Source: CAZGQY01 sp964528035 (GTDB taxonomy: Bacteria; Pseudomonadota; Gammaproteobacteria; Methylococcales; UBA1147). From it: a stretch of 64,000 nt of DNA. Made by a program: the position numbers and the translations under genes. The stretch spans positions 6,968 to 70,967 of the forward strand of contig CAZGQY010000002.1 in NCBI GenBank assembly GCA_964528035.1. The letters are read 5' to 3'. The notes below the pieces were generated by a model, which was not told the origin of the DNA, did not search any database, and saw nothing but the letters and a program-made list of their open reading frames with translations. Shown piece by piece: positions 53,496 through 63,041 of this stretch (position 1 is its first letter; each line of letters begins with the position of its first letter).

Positions 53496-55256
53496 TTACA
53501 TTGATTCAGGAGAAGAGATACCCAATAAAGTAAGGCCATTGGTGATGGTTTGTTGCACTGCACAGGTCAGGTTTAAGCGCGCATTACGCAATTTTGATTG
53601 TTCTACAAGAACCTTATGAGCGTTGTAGTAGGTATGGAATTCTTTCGCCAGATCGCGCAAATATTGTATTAACAAATGGGGTTCGTGTTTTAGTGCCGCA
53701 TTCTCAATTATTTCTGGATAGCGAGACAAACGGGTAACCAAGGCCAGTTCCTGAGGTTCAGACAATAAAGCCAGATGGTTCATTCCCTCTTCAATATCCC
53801 TTGTCAGGTCTTTATCGTCCAGTTGTCTGAATACACTGCATACTCGGGCGTGGGCATACTGCACATAAAACACCGGATTTTCGTTGGATTGAGATTTCGC
53901 CAGCTGCAGATCGAAGTCCATATGTTGTTCGCAGCGGCGCATTAAATAGAAAAATCTCGCCGCGTCTTTACCCACTTCGTTACGCAGTTGTCTCAGGGTA
54001 ACGAATTCTCCGCTTCTGGTTGACATGGGCACTTTTTCGCTTCCTCGATATAGCACTGCAAATTGTACCAGTAATACGTCCAGTTTTGTCGCGTCCTGTC
54101 CTAATGCGTTAATTGCAGCTCGAACGCGTGCTATGTAGCCATGATGGTCGGCACCCCAGACATCTATTATGCGCTCAAAACCTCGTTCGAGTTTATTCAG
54201 GTGATAAGCTATGTCCGACGCAAGGTAAGTGGTTTGGCCATTGTCCCTAATCACGACGCGATCTTTTTCATCTCCAAGCTGGCTACAGGCAAACCATGTT
54301 GCTCCATCCTTCTGGTATAAATGTCCAGCGGAGTCTAACACCTGCAGGGCGTTGTGAACTGCGTCCGAATGCATTAATTTCCGTTCGGAATACCATTCGT
54401 CAAATTCAACTCCAAAATCTTCCAGATCGTCGCGAATGTCCGCCAATATAGAGTCCAGCCCAGCCTTCAATATGATTTCATAACGTTTCGGGCCCAAAAG
54501 TGTCTGTGCGCGTTTGATCAATGCATCGATGTGTATTTCTTTATCTCCCCCATCAGGTTCATCGGCCGGTATGTTTTCGAAAACTCGTGCTGAAAGACTG
54601 CGAAATTCGTCACCGTATTTAAGGTGGATTTGCGCAGCGATTTCTCGTACATATTCACCTCGATAGGCATTGCTGGGAAAAGCGAGTATTTCGCCGCATT
54701 CTTCCAGGTAGCGCAACCAGATCGTTGTTGCAAGAATATCCATCTGTCGACCGGCATCATTCACATAATATTCTTGGTGAATATCAAAGCCAATAGCGTC
54801 TAAAAGGCTGGCTACTGCAGAACCATAGGCGGCTCCGCGACCATGTCCGACATGGAGGGGGCCTGTTGGGTTCGCGGATACGAATTCGATTTGGATCCTT
54901 TTTTTGTTGCCGGTTGTGCTTTTTCCAAACTCCGCATTCTGATCGTGGATTTGCTTGATGATTTCGTATTGTGCGTGAGAATTGAGAAAAAAATTGATAA
55001 ACCCAGGTCCGGCAATTTCGGTTTTTTGAATAATTGGTGCTTGTGGTAAGGCGTTAATAATTTCCTCTGCCAGTTGGCGCGGAATTTTTCTGGCAGATTT
55101 GGCTAAAGTTAGCGCCAGATTTGAGGCAAAGTCCCCGTGCTTTGGATCTTTGGTACGTTCCAGACTGATTTTTATTTCAATACTGCTTTGGATTTTGCCT
55201 TCGCTTTGCAGGGTTGCGATTGCTTCACGCAGCAATTGTTCCAGGGTGTTTTTCAT
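53496..55256 (-). CDS. argS: Arginyl-tRNA synthetase
   Basis: A 586-residue class Ia synthetase charging tRNA-Arg. The HIGH-type motif is N-P-T-G-P-L-H-V-G-H-G-R-G (about residue 132), and the KMSK-equivalent is M-S-T-R-S-G-E (about 412). The C-terminal DALR anticodon domain ends in L-T-L-L-G-I-S-S-P-E-S-M. Full length for the family. Confidence 0.96.
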   Translation of the reverse strand: MKNTLEQLLREAIATLQSEGKIQSSIEIKISLERTKDPKHGDFASNLALTLAKSARKIPRQLAEEIINALPQAPIIQKTEIAGPGFINFFLNSHAQYEIIKQIHDQNAEFGKSTTGNKKRIQIEFVSANPTGPLHVGHGRGAAYGSAVASLLDAIGFDIHQEYYVNDAGRQMDILATTIWLRYLEECGEILAFPSNAYRGEYVREIAAQIHLKYGDEFRSLSARVFENIPADEPDGGDKEIHIDALIKRAQTLLGPKRYEIILKAGLDSILADIRDDLEDFGVEFDEWYSERKLMHSDAVHNALQVLDSAGHLYQKDGATWFACSQLGDEKDRVVIRDNGQTTYLASDIAYHLNKLERGFERIIDVWGADHHGYIARVRAAINALGQDATKLDVLLVQFAVLYRGSEKVPMSTRSGEFVTLRQLRNEVGKDAARFFYLMRRCEQHMDFDLQLAKSQSNENPVFYVQYAHARVCSVFRQLDDKDLTRDIEEGMNHLALLSEPQELALVTRLSRYPEIIENAALKHEPHLLIQYLRDLAKEFHTYYNAHKVLVEQSKLRNARLNLTCAVQQTITNGLTLLGISSPESM

Positions 55257-55528
55257 AGGGGATTAAATTATTGTGGAACGAATTTTTGAAGGATCGGGCA
55301 TTATCCTAAATTCGCTCATGGCTATGCAATGTTTTGTTGCAGCCAGTACGGTTTTTCTGTAATTACCCAGCGAGCGTGGTGGATAGGGTGCGAATCATTA
55401 ATTGTCATGGATATATAAATATTTCACTGTAAGTTTTGCTGTACCCTCTTCAGTGATAAATCTCAGATAATCAATGGCGTATACCTTTCCCCCGCCTGGT
55501 AAAATACACATAGAATAAATACAAGTTT

Positions 55529-57733
55529 TCAATATAGATCAATTGGGTCAATGTCGATGGACCATTTTACGCGTTTTGCATCGGGTATGCCCTGGATCTT
55601 GGTCAGTAACTCGTTTATCAGTGAATGCAGAAGGTTTCTTTTAGTGCTTTGAATCAATAGTTGAAATCGATACAGTCCGGCGCGTTTTTGCATGGGTGCG
55701 GGTGTGGGCCCTAATATTTGTACAGAATTTAGATCGTTTTTGTTTAGCAGTGCCTTGATCTGTTGAAGAAATGCCCATGGTGTTTTTTGTTTTGTACTTT
55801 CTGATCTTAGCAGTGCCTGAAAACTAAAGGGCGGCAAGCTACAGATTTTTCTTTCCGATAGGATTTCTTCGCTAAGTCCGGAATAACCCCTTGCAATTAA
55901 TGTGTTCAGTATGGGGTGTTCGGGATGGCGAGTTTGCAGGATGACTCGACCGGGTTTGCGGTCGCGACCTGCACGGCCTGAAACCTGGATGATTAATTGT
56001 GCCAGCCTTTCGGTGGTTCTGAAGTCGATACTGAACAAACCCGAATCCGTATCCAGAATACCGACCAGGGTTACATTGGGGAAATGGTGTCCTTTGGCGA
56101 GCATTTGTGTGCCGATAAGAATATCGATTGTACCCGCGCTGATTTCGGTAAGTATTGCTTTCAGGCTGCCTTTACGCCTTGTGTTATCACGGTCTATGCG
56201 GACAATGTTAGCCTGCGGGAAAATTTTTTCCAGTATCTGCTCGACACGCTCAGTACCCAATCCCAATAACAAGAGTTTGTTTTTTTTGCAATGTGGACAA
56301 TTGTCTGGGATGGGTTGTTGGTATGCGCAATGGTGGCATCGTAAGCGCTTTTCACCAGAGTGCAGAACCAGGTTACTGTCGCAACGGCTGCATTGCGCAA
56401 TCCAGCCGCAGTTATGACAGGTTAAAGTGGGTGCAAATCCTCGACGGTTAATGAATAGCAGTACTTGTTGTTGTTGCTGAATCGTTTGTTTAATGGCCAG
56501 TAGCAGTTTGGACGAGAGTCCTTCGGTTAATGGCTGGTTGCGTATATCCAGTAACTCGATTGTTGGCGGTTTTGCACTGCCTGTTCGGGTGAGAAGTTTG
56601 AGATGTTTAAACTGATTTCGGGTTACATTGTAAACGCTTTCCAGTGATGGCGTCGCCGAACCCAGAATTATGGGAATGTCCAGTAGTTGAGCACGTTTTA
56701 TGGCGACGTCTTTGGCAGAAAAGCGGAATCCTTCCTGCTGCTTAAACGAAGTATCATGTTCTTCGTCAAGAATGATTAAACCGGGATTGCTTAATGGTGT
56801 AAACACCGCTGACCGTGTCCCCAGGAGAATTGCTGTGTGTCCATTTGCGGTATTCAGCCAGGCGTTTTTGCGAGTTTGTTCGGTTAAACCTGAATGAAAT
56901 ACATGGATCTGGGTTTTAAATCGTTGTTTAAATCGCTCTTCCAGTTGGGGTGTGAGCGTGATTTCCGGAAGTAAGACTATAACCTGTTTTTGTTGCGTTA
57001 ATACTGAGTGAATAATTTGAAAATAGATTTCTGTCTTACCACTTCCAGTAATGCCATCAAGAAGAAAACTGTTAAAACCCTGCATTGATTGAAGTATCTG
57101 TTGGATCACCGATTTTTGTTCGGCGTTTAGTTCAAATGCCGGTGGGGAATATTCATACGCAGGAATATTGATTTCAGATGTGGTGGTTTTTTTTACCAGT
57201 CCTTTTGTGGTTAAGGTTTTCAAAACTGCGCGCCAGTTCCATCCGAGATTGTTCATTTCACTGGGTGTTGCACCGTTTTTTTTGTGCTTTATAAAAGTGA
57301 GTAATGCTTGCTGGCGATGCGCCCGATGGGAGATTTTGGAATCGGTATTTGAAGCGAGTAATGTGCTTTGGTAGCGAGGTTCGTCACTTACTATGGCTTG
57401 TGCACCTTTTCGAAGTAATACAGGAAGTGCGGTGCTGACGACTTCTCCGATGGGGTAATGATAGTAGCGACTTGCCCAAGTCATTAAAGTGAGGTCACCG
57501 CTAGACAATAGAGGGGTATTATCCAGAATACAAATTACTTTTTTTAATTGCGAAACAGGAACGCAGGATTTGTTGCCAACTTCCAATAAAATTCCGGTCT
57601 TTGTTTGAGCTCCGAATGGTACAGAAAGCCGAATTCCTGGTTGAAGTTGATTAAGATTTGCGTTGTCTGGAGGCAGGTAATCGAAAATATCTCTCAGCGG
57701 AACAGGAACAGCGACTTTTAAAATTGTTTGCAT
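55529..57733 (-). CDS. priA: Primosomal replication restart helicase PriA
   Basis: A 734-residue 3'-5' helicase that reloads replisomes at stalled forks. It has an N-terminal DNA-binding domain, Walker A T-G-S-G-K-T (about residue 229), D-E-E-H, and a Zn-binding insertion with paired Cys (C-H-N-C, C-S-R-C, C-H-H-C, C-P-H-C, about 445-490). Q-V-S-G-R-A-G-R is motif VI. It lies upstream of argS in the same direction, 272 bp apart. Confidence 0.96.
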   Translation of the reverse strand: MQTILKVAVPVPLRDIFDYLPPDNANLNQLQPGIRLSVPFGAQTKTGILLEVGNKSCVPVSQLKKVICILDNTPLLSSGDLTLMTWASRYYHYPIGEVVSTALPVLLRKGAQAIVSDEPRYQSTLLASNTDSKISHRAHRQQALLTFIKHKKNGATPSEMNNLGWNWRAVLKTLTTKGLVKKTTTSEINIPAYEYSPPAFELNAEQKSVIQQILQSMQGFNSFLLDGITGSGKTEIYFQIIHSVLTQQKQVIVLLPEITLTPQLEERFKQRFKTQIHVFHSGLTEQTRKNAWLNTANGHTAILLGTRSAVFTPLSNPGLIILDEEHDTSFKQQEGFRFSAKDVAIKRAQLLDIPIILGSATPSLESVYNVTRNQFKHLKLLTRTGSAKPPTIELLDIRNQPLTEGLSSKLLLAIKQTIQQQQQVLLFINRRGFAPTLTCHNCGWIAQCSRCDSNLVLHSGEKRLRCHHCAYQQPIPDNCPHCKKNKLLLLGLGTERVEQILEKIFPQANIVRIDRDNTRRKGSLKAILTEISAGTIDILIGTQMLAKGHHFPNVTLVGILDTDSGLFSIDFRTTERLAQLIIQVSGRAGRDRKPGRVILQTRHPEHPILNTLIARGYSGLSEEILSERKICSLPPFSFQALLRSESTKQKTPWAFLQQIKALLNKNDLNSVQILGPTPAPMQKRAGLYRFQLLIQSTKRNLLHSLINELLTKIQGIPDAKRVKWSIDIDPIDLY

Positions 57734-58353
57734 GAAGATTGTCCGAAATTATTTGAAATTTATGATTGTAAATTAACTCCAATTCAATCAAACTCGCCTA
57801 AGTGTTTATAGTCTAAGCACTTAATTTATTTGTTCACAGATCATGTGGGTAACTCTGTGGACAAGTTGTTGAATGGATTCTCAACTGCTTGAAATGTATG
57901 AATTCCTATTAAATTGTTCACAGATAATACTGTTTAAAAACCACCATTAAAACAAAATGTTAGGTTATTATCGCAGCCTTCGGTGAGGGGTCTTTCCTGG
58001 GGGTTGAGCTGGCCACTATAGTTTGTCAATTGTGACTGACTTAGGGGCGGATATAAAATAATATTCAACCAACCTGTAGGTTTTTATTCCTGCTTTCAAG
58101 TTTGAGGATGGGTCAATACTGGGCCTACGGAGCCGTTTTTGTGAAGTCGAAGATGGATTGAAAAACAAGCCCAATTTGGATATATACTCACATTTCTTAT
58201 ATTCTGTTCGCCAGCATTATTTCGGTGGAAGAACTATTGCTGGAAGGTTTTGTTAGGCTGATTAGCCATCGATACTATGAGCAAAAATCTGTAAATTTGT
58301 GCCGCAGAGTAAGCAAAAATAACGATAATTGTATTTGATTGGGAGATTTAAGA
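57734..58353. other. Intergenic region with DnaA-box-like sequences
   Basis: About 620 bp between divergent priA and the HNH gene. Within 57830-57922 lie four sequences close to the DnaA box TTATCCACA: TTGTTCACA (57830-57838, 57914-57922; two mismatches each), TGTGGGTAA (57844-57852; one mismatch on the other strand) and TGTGGACAA (57856-57864; one mismatch). The surrounding sequence is AT-rich. I see no gene here. Confidence 0.4.
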
Positions 58354-58941
58354 ATGGAGGGATTGAATCAACAAGTTTTACGAACTGATGCGTCAGGTAT
58401 GCCATTGGAATGGATTGGTTACCAGGAGGCTGTCAAGCTTCATTATCTGAGCCAAGTTGTTTACTCCCTGGGAAGCTTACTTTATACCGTACATGGTGGA
58501 GTGAATGCCGTTTCAGGTAAACAGAGTTTCATCGAAGTGAATTCTATTCTGGCTACACGCAGCAGAAATTTTGCTGTCAGGAAGGTCGGGAAGAATTATG
58601 TGCCACCGTTAAATAATCCGACACTTTTCAATCGAGATAATTTTTTGTGTCTTTATTGTGGTGCTTCCTTTCGGCACGGAGATTTGTCCAGAGACCATGT
58701 GACCCCTATTAGCCTCGGTGGCGAGGATAATTGGAATAATGTCGTAACAGCCTGTAAGCGATGCAATAACCATAAAGCAGGGCGGAGTCCTGAATCTGCG
58801 GGTATGGAATTGATAGCCATTCCGTTTGTTCCTACTCATGCAGAGTACGTTTTTCTACAAGGGCGTCGTGTACTTGTAGATCAGATGGAATTTCTACGGG
58901 CACATTTTCCAAGGAAAAGTCGACTTCATGATCGTTTTTAG
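58354..58941 (+). CDS. HNH endonuclease family protein
   Basis: A 195-residue protein from ATG 58354 (GGGAG eight bases upstream). The HNH nuclease core lies in the second half: C-L-Y-C-G, D-L-S-R-D-H-V-T-P-I-S-L-G-G-E-D-N-W-N-N-V-V-T-A-C-K-R-C-N-N-H-K. The paired C-x-x-C motifs bind Zn. The N-terminal half is specific to a chromosomal gammaproteobacterial subgroup of unknown role. It stands alone. Confidence 0.85.
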   Translation: MEGLNQQVLRTDASGMPLEWIGYQEAVKLHYLSQVVYSLGSLLYTVHGGVNAVSGKQSFIEVNSILATRSRNFAVRKVGKNYVPPLNNPTLFNRDNFLCLYCGASFRHGDLSRDHVTPISLGGEDNWNNVVTACKRCNNHKAGRSPESAGMELIAIPFVPTHAEYVFLQGRRVLVDQMEFLRAHFPRKSRLHDRF

Positions 58942-58981
58942 TTGAGTTGAAAGAAAACGCAGGAAATTTGAATCAATTATA

Positions 58982-59482
58982 ATGAGTTCTAAAAATGCTG
59001 ATTATGAGCGTCTGGTGGTTGCTTATTCTGTCGACTTGTATCGTTACGCATTTTGGTTGTGTAAGGATCCTTCGCAAGCCGAAGATTTGGTTCAGGAGAC
59101 TTTTCTTAGAGCATGGAAATCGCTGCACAAATTGAAAAACAGAGAGCTACCCAAACCCTGGCTTTTTACTATATTAAGGAATGAGTTTGCCAGACAATAC
59201 GCGAAAGTTCGGCCAAATATACAGGACATAGATCTCACCAGTATTGAGTATAAGGATACACAGAATGACACCAGCACCGAAGCGTTCGTACTGACGCGTG
59301 CTCTGGATACATTGGCGGAAGATTATCGCGAGCCTTTGTTGTTACAGGTTCTGGGTGGTTTTAGCTGTGAAGAAATTGCCAAGATATGTGGAATTTCCAA
59401 AGGTGCTGCGATGACCAGGTTGTTCCGTGCTAAACAAAAATTGCGTCAAATATTGACCCCGGACGGTTTGGGTGACAAATGA
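58982..59482 (+). CDS. ECF-type RNA polymerase sigma factor
   Basis: A 166-residue sigma-70 relative with regions 2 (E-D-L-V-Q-E-T-F-L-R-A-W) and 4 (C-E-E-I-A-K-I-C-G-I-S-K-G-A-A-M-T-R-L-F-R-A-K). Its stop overlaps the start of the following DUF3379-like anti-sigma gene (ATGA), the classical sigma/anti-sigma pairing. It directs transcription of a stress or envelope regulon not identifiable here. Confidence 0.92.
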   Translation: MSSKNADYERLVVAYSVDLYRYAFWLCKDPSQAEDLVQETFLRAWKSLHKLKNRELPKPWLFTILRNEFARQYAKVRPNIQDIDLTSIEYKDTQNDTSTEAFVLTRALDTLAEDYREPLLLQVLGGFSCEEIAKICGISKGAAMTRLFRAKQKLRQILTPDGLGDK

Positions 59483-60192
59483 TCGATTGTGAACAATTTG
59501 AAAAATATTATTCTATAGATCCTAACGGTTTGGATACTGAGATGCTTGTCCACAAGGAAAACTGCAAGAAATGTTTGCAGACAGTTGAACAAATTCGAAA
59601 ATTGGATCGACAAATCAGAGCTGCGCTGGAAGTTGAAGTGCCTGCTGATTTAGTACAGATGCTGACAAAACTTCCCGGACGAGGTTCGCGGCATGGCAAA
59701 GTGATACGGCAATCTATATTTGGTGGTTTTGCGTTGGCGGCTTCTTTTTTTCTAGGTGTTAGCCTGACCACTTATCGGTCTAATCAATCTGCCCCGCAAC
59801 CATTAGAGCTACAACAGCTCGTGTATAACCATATCATTGGCAAGCCACAGGCATTAAATGCTTTGTTTCCTGTCAAGGAAGCGTTAATAAAGACTACATT
59901 AAAAGATTTTGGCGTGGCCTTAAAAAATCCTCTGGGTGATGTGTTACATATTACCCTGTGCCCGATTGCTGATACACACGGGCTGCATATCGTCATACAG
60001 GGAAAAACTGGCCCAGTGACATTGCTTTTTCTGCCGACAAAAACGATCCATAGTCGTGAAGGCTTTCATAAAGGTAGGTTTGCGGGGTACATAGAACCCG
60101 CGCCGACAGGGGTGATTGCAGTTGTTGGAGAGAAAGATGAACTGTTGGATGGAATTGAAGAGATGGTGGAAAATTCTATAGAGTGGTTGTAA
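59479..60192 (+). CDS. Anti-sigma-like membrane protein (DUF3379 type)
   Basis: A 237-residue protein. An N-terminal cytoplasmic part with H-x-x-x-C-x-x-C (H-K-E-N-C-K-K-C, the zinc-binding anti-sigma layout) precedes one membrane helix (G-G-F-A-L-A-A-S-F-F-L-G-V), then a periplasmic domain ending in E-E-M-V-E-N-S-I-E-W-L. It likely holds the upstream ECF sigma factor inactive until an envelope signal. Confidence 0.8.
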   Translation: MIDCEQFEKYYSIDPNGLDTEMLVHKENCKKCLQTVEQIRKLDRQIRAALEVEVPADLVQMLTKLPGRGSRHGKVIRQSIFGGFALAASFFLGVSLTTYRSNQSAPQPLELQQLVYNHIIGKPQALNALFPVKEALIKTTLKDFGVALKNPLGDVLHITLCPIADTHGLHIVIQGKTGPVTLLFLPTKTIHSREGFHKGRFAGYIEPAPTGVIAVVGEKDELLDGIEEMVENSIEWL

Positions 60193-60747
60193 TACTTTGC
60201 GGTTGTCTATTCTTGGGCTCTTTTATCAATAGAGCAGTTTATTGATTATCGTGATTCGAGCTTAATCGATGTAAATACTACCCCCAATCCTGCTATTGGA
60301 GGAAGTTTTCTGAATGACTGCAATTGAGAAATTCCAGTCGTTCGTAAATTTTATTGAAAAACGGGTTCGGGGCAGTTTCGGCCCCTTGCATTCAACAAAA
60401 GTGAATCTCCGCTACCCGTCGGTCACCGCTGCTGGGAGAAAGTAAGTTAGGCATTGTCTGTACGGTCGGATATCAGCCAAGCGTATCATTGTTTCCATTC
60501 TATCGTGTGGCAATCAATGTTAGCGATGCTATTAACAAAAAATTTCTTACACTTCATGCTGTTGAGAAATGTTATTATAGAATGACATACTGGTGATGGG
60601 TGTAAGTTGAAGACAGGCAAGATCAACAACATTTTTCCACATAGGCTGTGAATGTTTTATTGCTTAAAAAATGAAAGTCGCGTTTCCGGCGCTGACTTTT
60701 ATCTTGTATATAATACTGAGTGACAATCCTAATAGTGAAGAACATCC
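60193..60747 (+). other. Intergenic region with a possible 43-residue ORF
   Basis: About 555 bp. A frame 60314-60445 (43 residues, opening M-T-A-I-E-K-F-Q-S-F) follows GGAGGAAG eleven bases before its ATG, so a small protein is possible. I recognise no family and it may be a chance frame. Nothing else is evident. Confidence 0.3.
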
Positions 60748-61332
60748 ATGATGAATTCCACAGTTCGCGACGATCAAGCAATGGTGCCCACTCGGCACCG
60801 GCTTACGGTGGAAGAATATCACTGTATGGGCGATGCGGGTATTTTTAGCGAGGATGACCGAGTCGAATTGATTGATGGTGAGCTGGTTGATATGGCCCCT
60901 ATAGGAAGCCGGCACGCTTATATCGTTGATGTGCTTAATCGCCTGTTTGTGAAAAACGTCGCACGAACACGTTTGGTCAGGGTGCAAAACCCCATTCAAA
61001 TGGGCGATTTTGGCGAACCCGAACCCGATATCGCCATTGTGCATAATGCCGCCTATTTTGATCATCATCCTCAAGCGAGTGACGTATTACTGATTATTGA
61101 AGTGGCAGAGACTTCTCTAGATTACGATCGAACCACCAAGCTACCTTTTTATGCACGGTATGGCGTTCCCGAAGTATGGATTATTGACCTGAATGGGAAA
61201 AGCTTAGTTCGTTATCGCAATCCCATAACCTCTGAACAAAAGTATCGAGAGGTTACCGATTTTCCTCAAGGAACGGTGGTGGCCGAGGAAATTACCGAGG
61301 TTGAGATTCGCATCGACACTTTGTGGCCTTAA
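60748..61332 (+). CDS. Uma2-family (DUF820) putative nuclease
   Basis: A 194-residue protein of the PD-(D/E)xK-like Uma2 family. L-T-V-E-E-Y-H and D-R-V-E-L-I-D-G-E-L-V start the domain; the putative active site is P-E-P-D-I-A-I-V and I-I-E-V-A-E-T-S-L-D-Y-D-R with Y-A-R-Y-G-V-P-E-V-W-I-I-D-L. The family is expanded in cyanobacteria and some proteobacteria; its biological role is unclear. A second ATG lies at the next codon. It is monocistronic. Confidence 0.88.
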   Translation: MMNSTVRDDQAMVPTRHRLTVEEYHCMGDAGIFSEDDRVELIDGELVDMAPIGSRHAYIVDVLNRLFVKNVARTRLVRVQNPIQMGDFGEPEPDIAIVHNAAYFDHHPQASDVLLIIEVAETSLDYDRTTKLPFYARYGVPEVWIIDLNGKSLVRYRNPITSEQKYREVTDFPQGTVVAEEITEVEIRIDTLWP

Positions 61333-61509
61333 AAGACGCGCAAAGAATGGAGGGCTGAGGGGGCAAGTATCATATTGACTGTTTTGTCCGATTGTTAAAA
61401 AATCGTCCAAAGGAATAAAAGGGTCGCGTCTTTTCTTTAATTGATAGAAATATAGCCTTGCTGAGAATAACACTCTACCGTGCTTGTCCTGCGGCGAAAC
61501 AGCCTTTCA

Positions 61510-62358
61510 TCAATTATCGTTCGCCGGCTTTGCAAATTTTAATGTCATGCGATCACTTTCTCCGATAGCAAGATATTTTTCCTGATCGACTTCTTTAAGG
61601 CGAAGACTGGGTGGCAATGTCCAGACGCCTTTGGGATGATTTTTGCTGTCATTAGGATTTGCATTGATTTCAGATGATCCAATGAATACAAAACCGGATT
61701 GTTTGGCGAGGTCCTTCACGTATGCTTCGGTCACATATCCTGAGGTGGCTGTTGGGTCTTGAGGTTGGTCTTCAATACCCCGGTGCTCGACTATACCGAG
61801 TACTCCACCCGGTTTTAAAGCTCTAAACATTGCTTTAAACACGGTCAATGCCTGACCTCCTTTCATCCAGTTATGTACATTTCTAAATGTGAATACCCGG
61901 TCTGCGGAATTTTCCGGTGCTATTTCGAGATGATTGGGTGGTTGCAGAGTGGTCACAGATAACTGGTCGTATATGTTTGGAGTTTCTCCGATTTTTTTGT
62001 TAAATGTGGCTAAACTCTTTTTGAAATAGGCAACTTCGGAATCACTGGAAAAATGAGCAGCGTACAATTGCCCGTTATTGCGTAACAGCGGTGCCAGAAT
62101 TTCTGTATACCAACCGCCACCTGGCCATATTTCAACCACTGTCATGTTGTTTTCGAGGCCAAAAAATTTTAGTGTCTTTTTTGCATGTCTGTATTGATCT
62201 CGAGCTTTGTTTTTTTGCGGGCGATGTTCTCCTTTAAGTACACTTTCAATTGGATCAGTTTTTATCTCTGTGTTGGGATGTTCTGCGTAGACTGGTTGGG
62301 CGATGGAACAAACCAGAATCAAAGCAAGACGACTTAATGTGGACGGAATTGGATTCAT
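61510..62358 (-). CDS. Predicted exported SAM-dependent methyltransferase-like protein
   Basis: A 282-residue protein whose first ~25 residues are a classical signal peptide (L-S-R-L-A-L-I-L-V-C-S-I-A-Q-P-V-Y-A). The rest is a class I Rossmann methyltransferase: motif I V-V-E-I-W-P-G-G-G-W-Y-T-E-I-L, R-N-V-H-N-W, L-K-P-G-G-V-L-G-I-V-E-H-R-G. SAM is not known to be supplied in the periplasm, so the export, the activity, or both are unusual. The gene ends a pair with dsbB, which lies 9 bp upstream. Confidence 0.82.
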   Translation of the reverse strand: MNPIPSTLSRLALILVCSIAQPVYAEHPNTEIKTDPIESVLKGEHRPQKNKARDQYRHAKKTLKFFGLENNMTVVEIWPGGGWYTEILAPLLRNNGQLYAAHFSSDSEVAYFKKSLATFNKKIGETPNIYDQLSVTTLQPPNHLEIAPENSADRVFTFRNVHNWMKGGQALTVFKAMFRALKPGGVLGIVEHRGIEDQPQDPTATSGYVTEAYVKDLAKQSGFVFIGSSEINANPNDSKNHPKGVWTLPPSLRLKEVDQEKYLAIGESDRMTLKFAKPANDN

Positions 62359-62367
62359 AATGAACTC

Positions 62368-62859
62368 TCAAACGGTTTGGTTGCGTAATTGGGCGATGCT
62401 TAGAAAACCAAGTATCACAAAGGCAATCAGCGTCCATGCAGGAATACTCAAGCCAAGAAATGTCCATAATACTTCGGCACATTCACCGGTACCACTCAGC
62501 AAAAGCTCCAGAGTTTTTGTCAGAGGGAAATGTTTAAACACATATTCAAGGCCGGGGCCACAGGTAGGGACTTCGTCAGCTGGAAGGTTTTGCAGCCAGA
62601 CATGGCGGGTGGCTACTGCTATCCCACAGATAGCCACGGCAGTGGCGATAACAGAATAAACTTTGATACCAAAGCGGGTGGGGTTATGTATGACTGCTAC
62701 TAACATAATCAGGCCGACGATAAGAACCAGTACACGTTGAGAAATACACAGTGGACAGGGTTCCAGCTCTACAATAAACTGAAAATAAGCAGCGGTCAGC
62801 AGCATGGATAGACAAAGTATAAAGCCGAACAAAAACCAGACGCGGGGAGTGAAAGTCAT
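62368..62859 (-). CDS. dsbB: Disulfide bond formation protein DsbB
   Basis: A 163-residue, four-helix membrane protein. The quinone-reactive pair is C-P-L-C (Cys35-Cys38), and the DsbA-reactive pair is P-T-C-G-P-G and G-E-C-A (about Cys101 and Cys127). It reoxidises DsbA using ubiquinone or menaquinone. It starts the pair with the exported methyltransferase-like gene. Confidence 0.94.
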   Translation of the reverse strand: MTFTPRVWFLFGFILCLSMLLTAAYFQFIVELEPCPLCISQRVLVLIVGLIMLVAVIHNPTRFGIKVYSVIATAVAICGIAVATRHVWLQNLPADEVPTCGPGLEYVFKHFPLTKTLELLLSGTGECAEVLWTFLGLSIPAWTLIAFVILGFLSIAQLRNQTV

Positions 62860-63041
62860 AAATTCGGCAATCTTGATAGGAATAAAAGTCGAATGGACAA
62901 TGTTTTCTTTCCTTAGTATTGAAGTGGATTTGCAGAGAATTTAACAGATATGACAGAAAAGTTCAGCCCAGGTTCGTGAAATAAATGGGATGATGCTGCA
63001 TATTCCGGTTACCTGGTCAATTAGATTTCCAGATTATATTT

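Noticed and set aside
57734..58353. Chromosomal replication origin
   Set aside because: Only DnaA-like boxes are seen; the usual dnaA, gidA or rpmH neighbours are absent, so I report only a box cluster.
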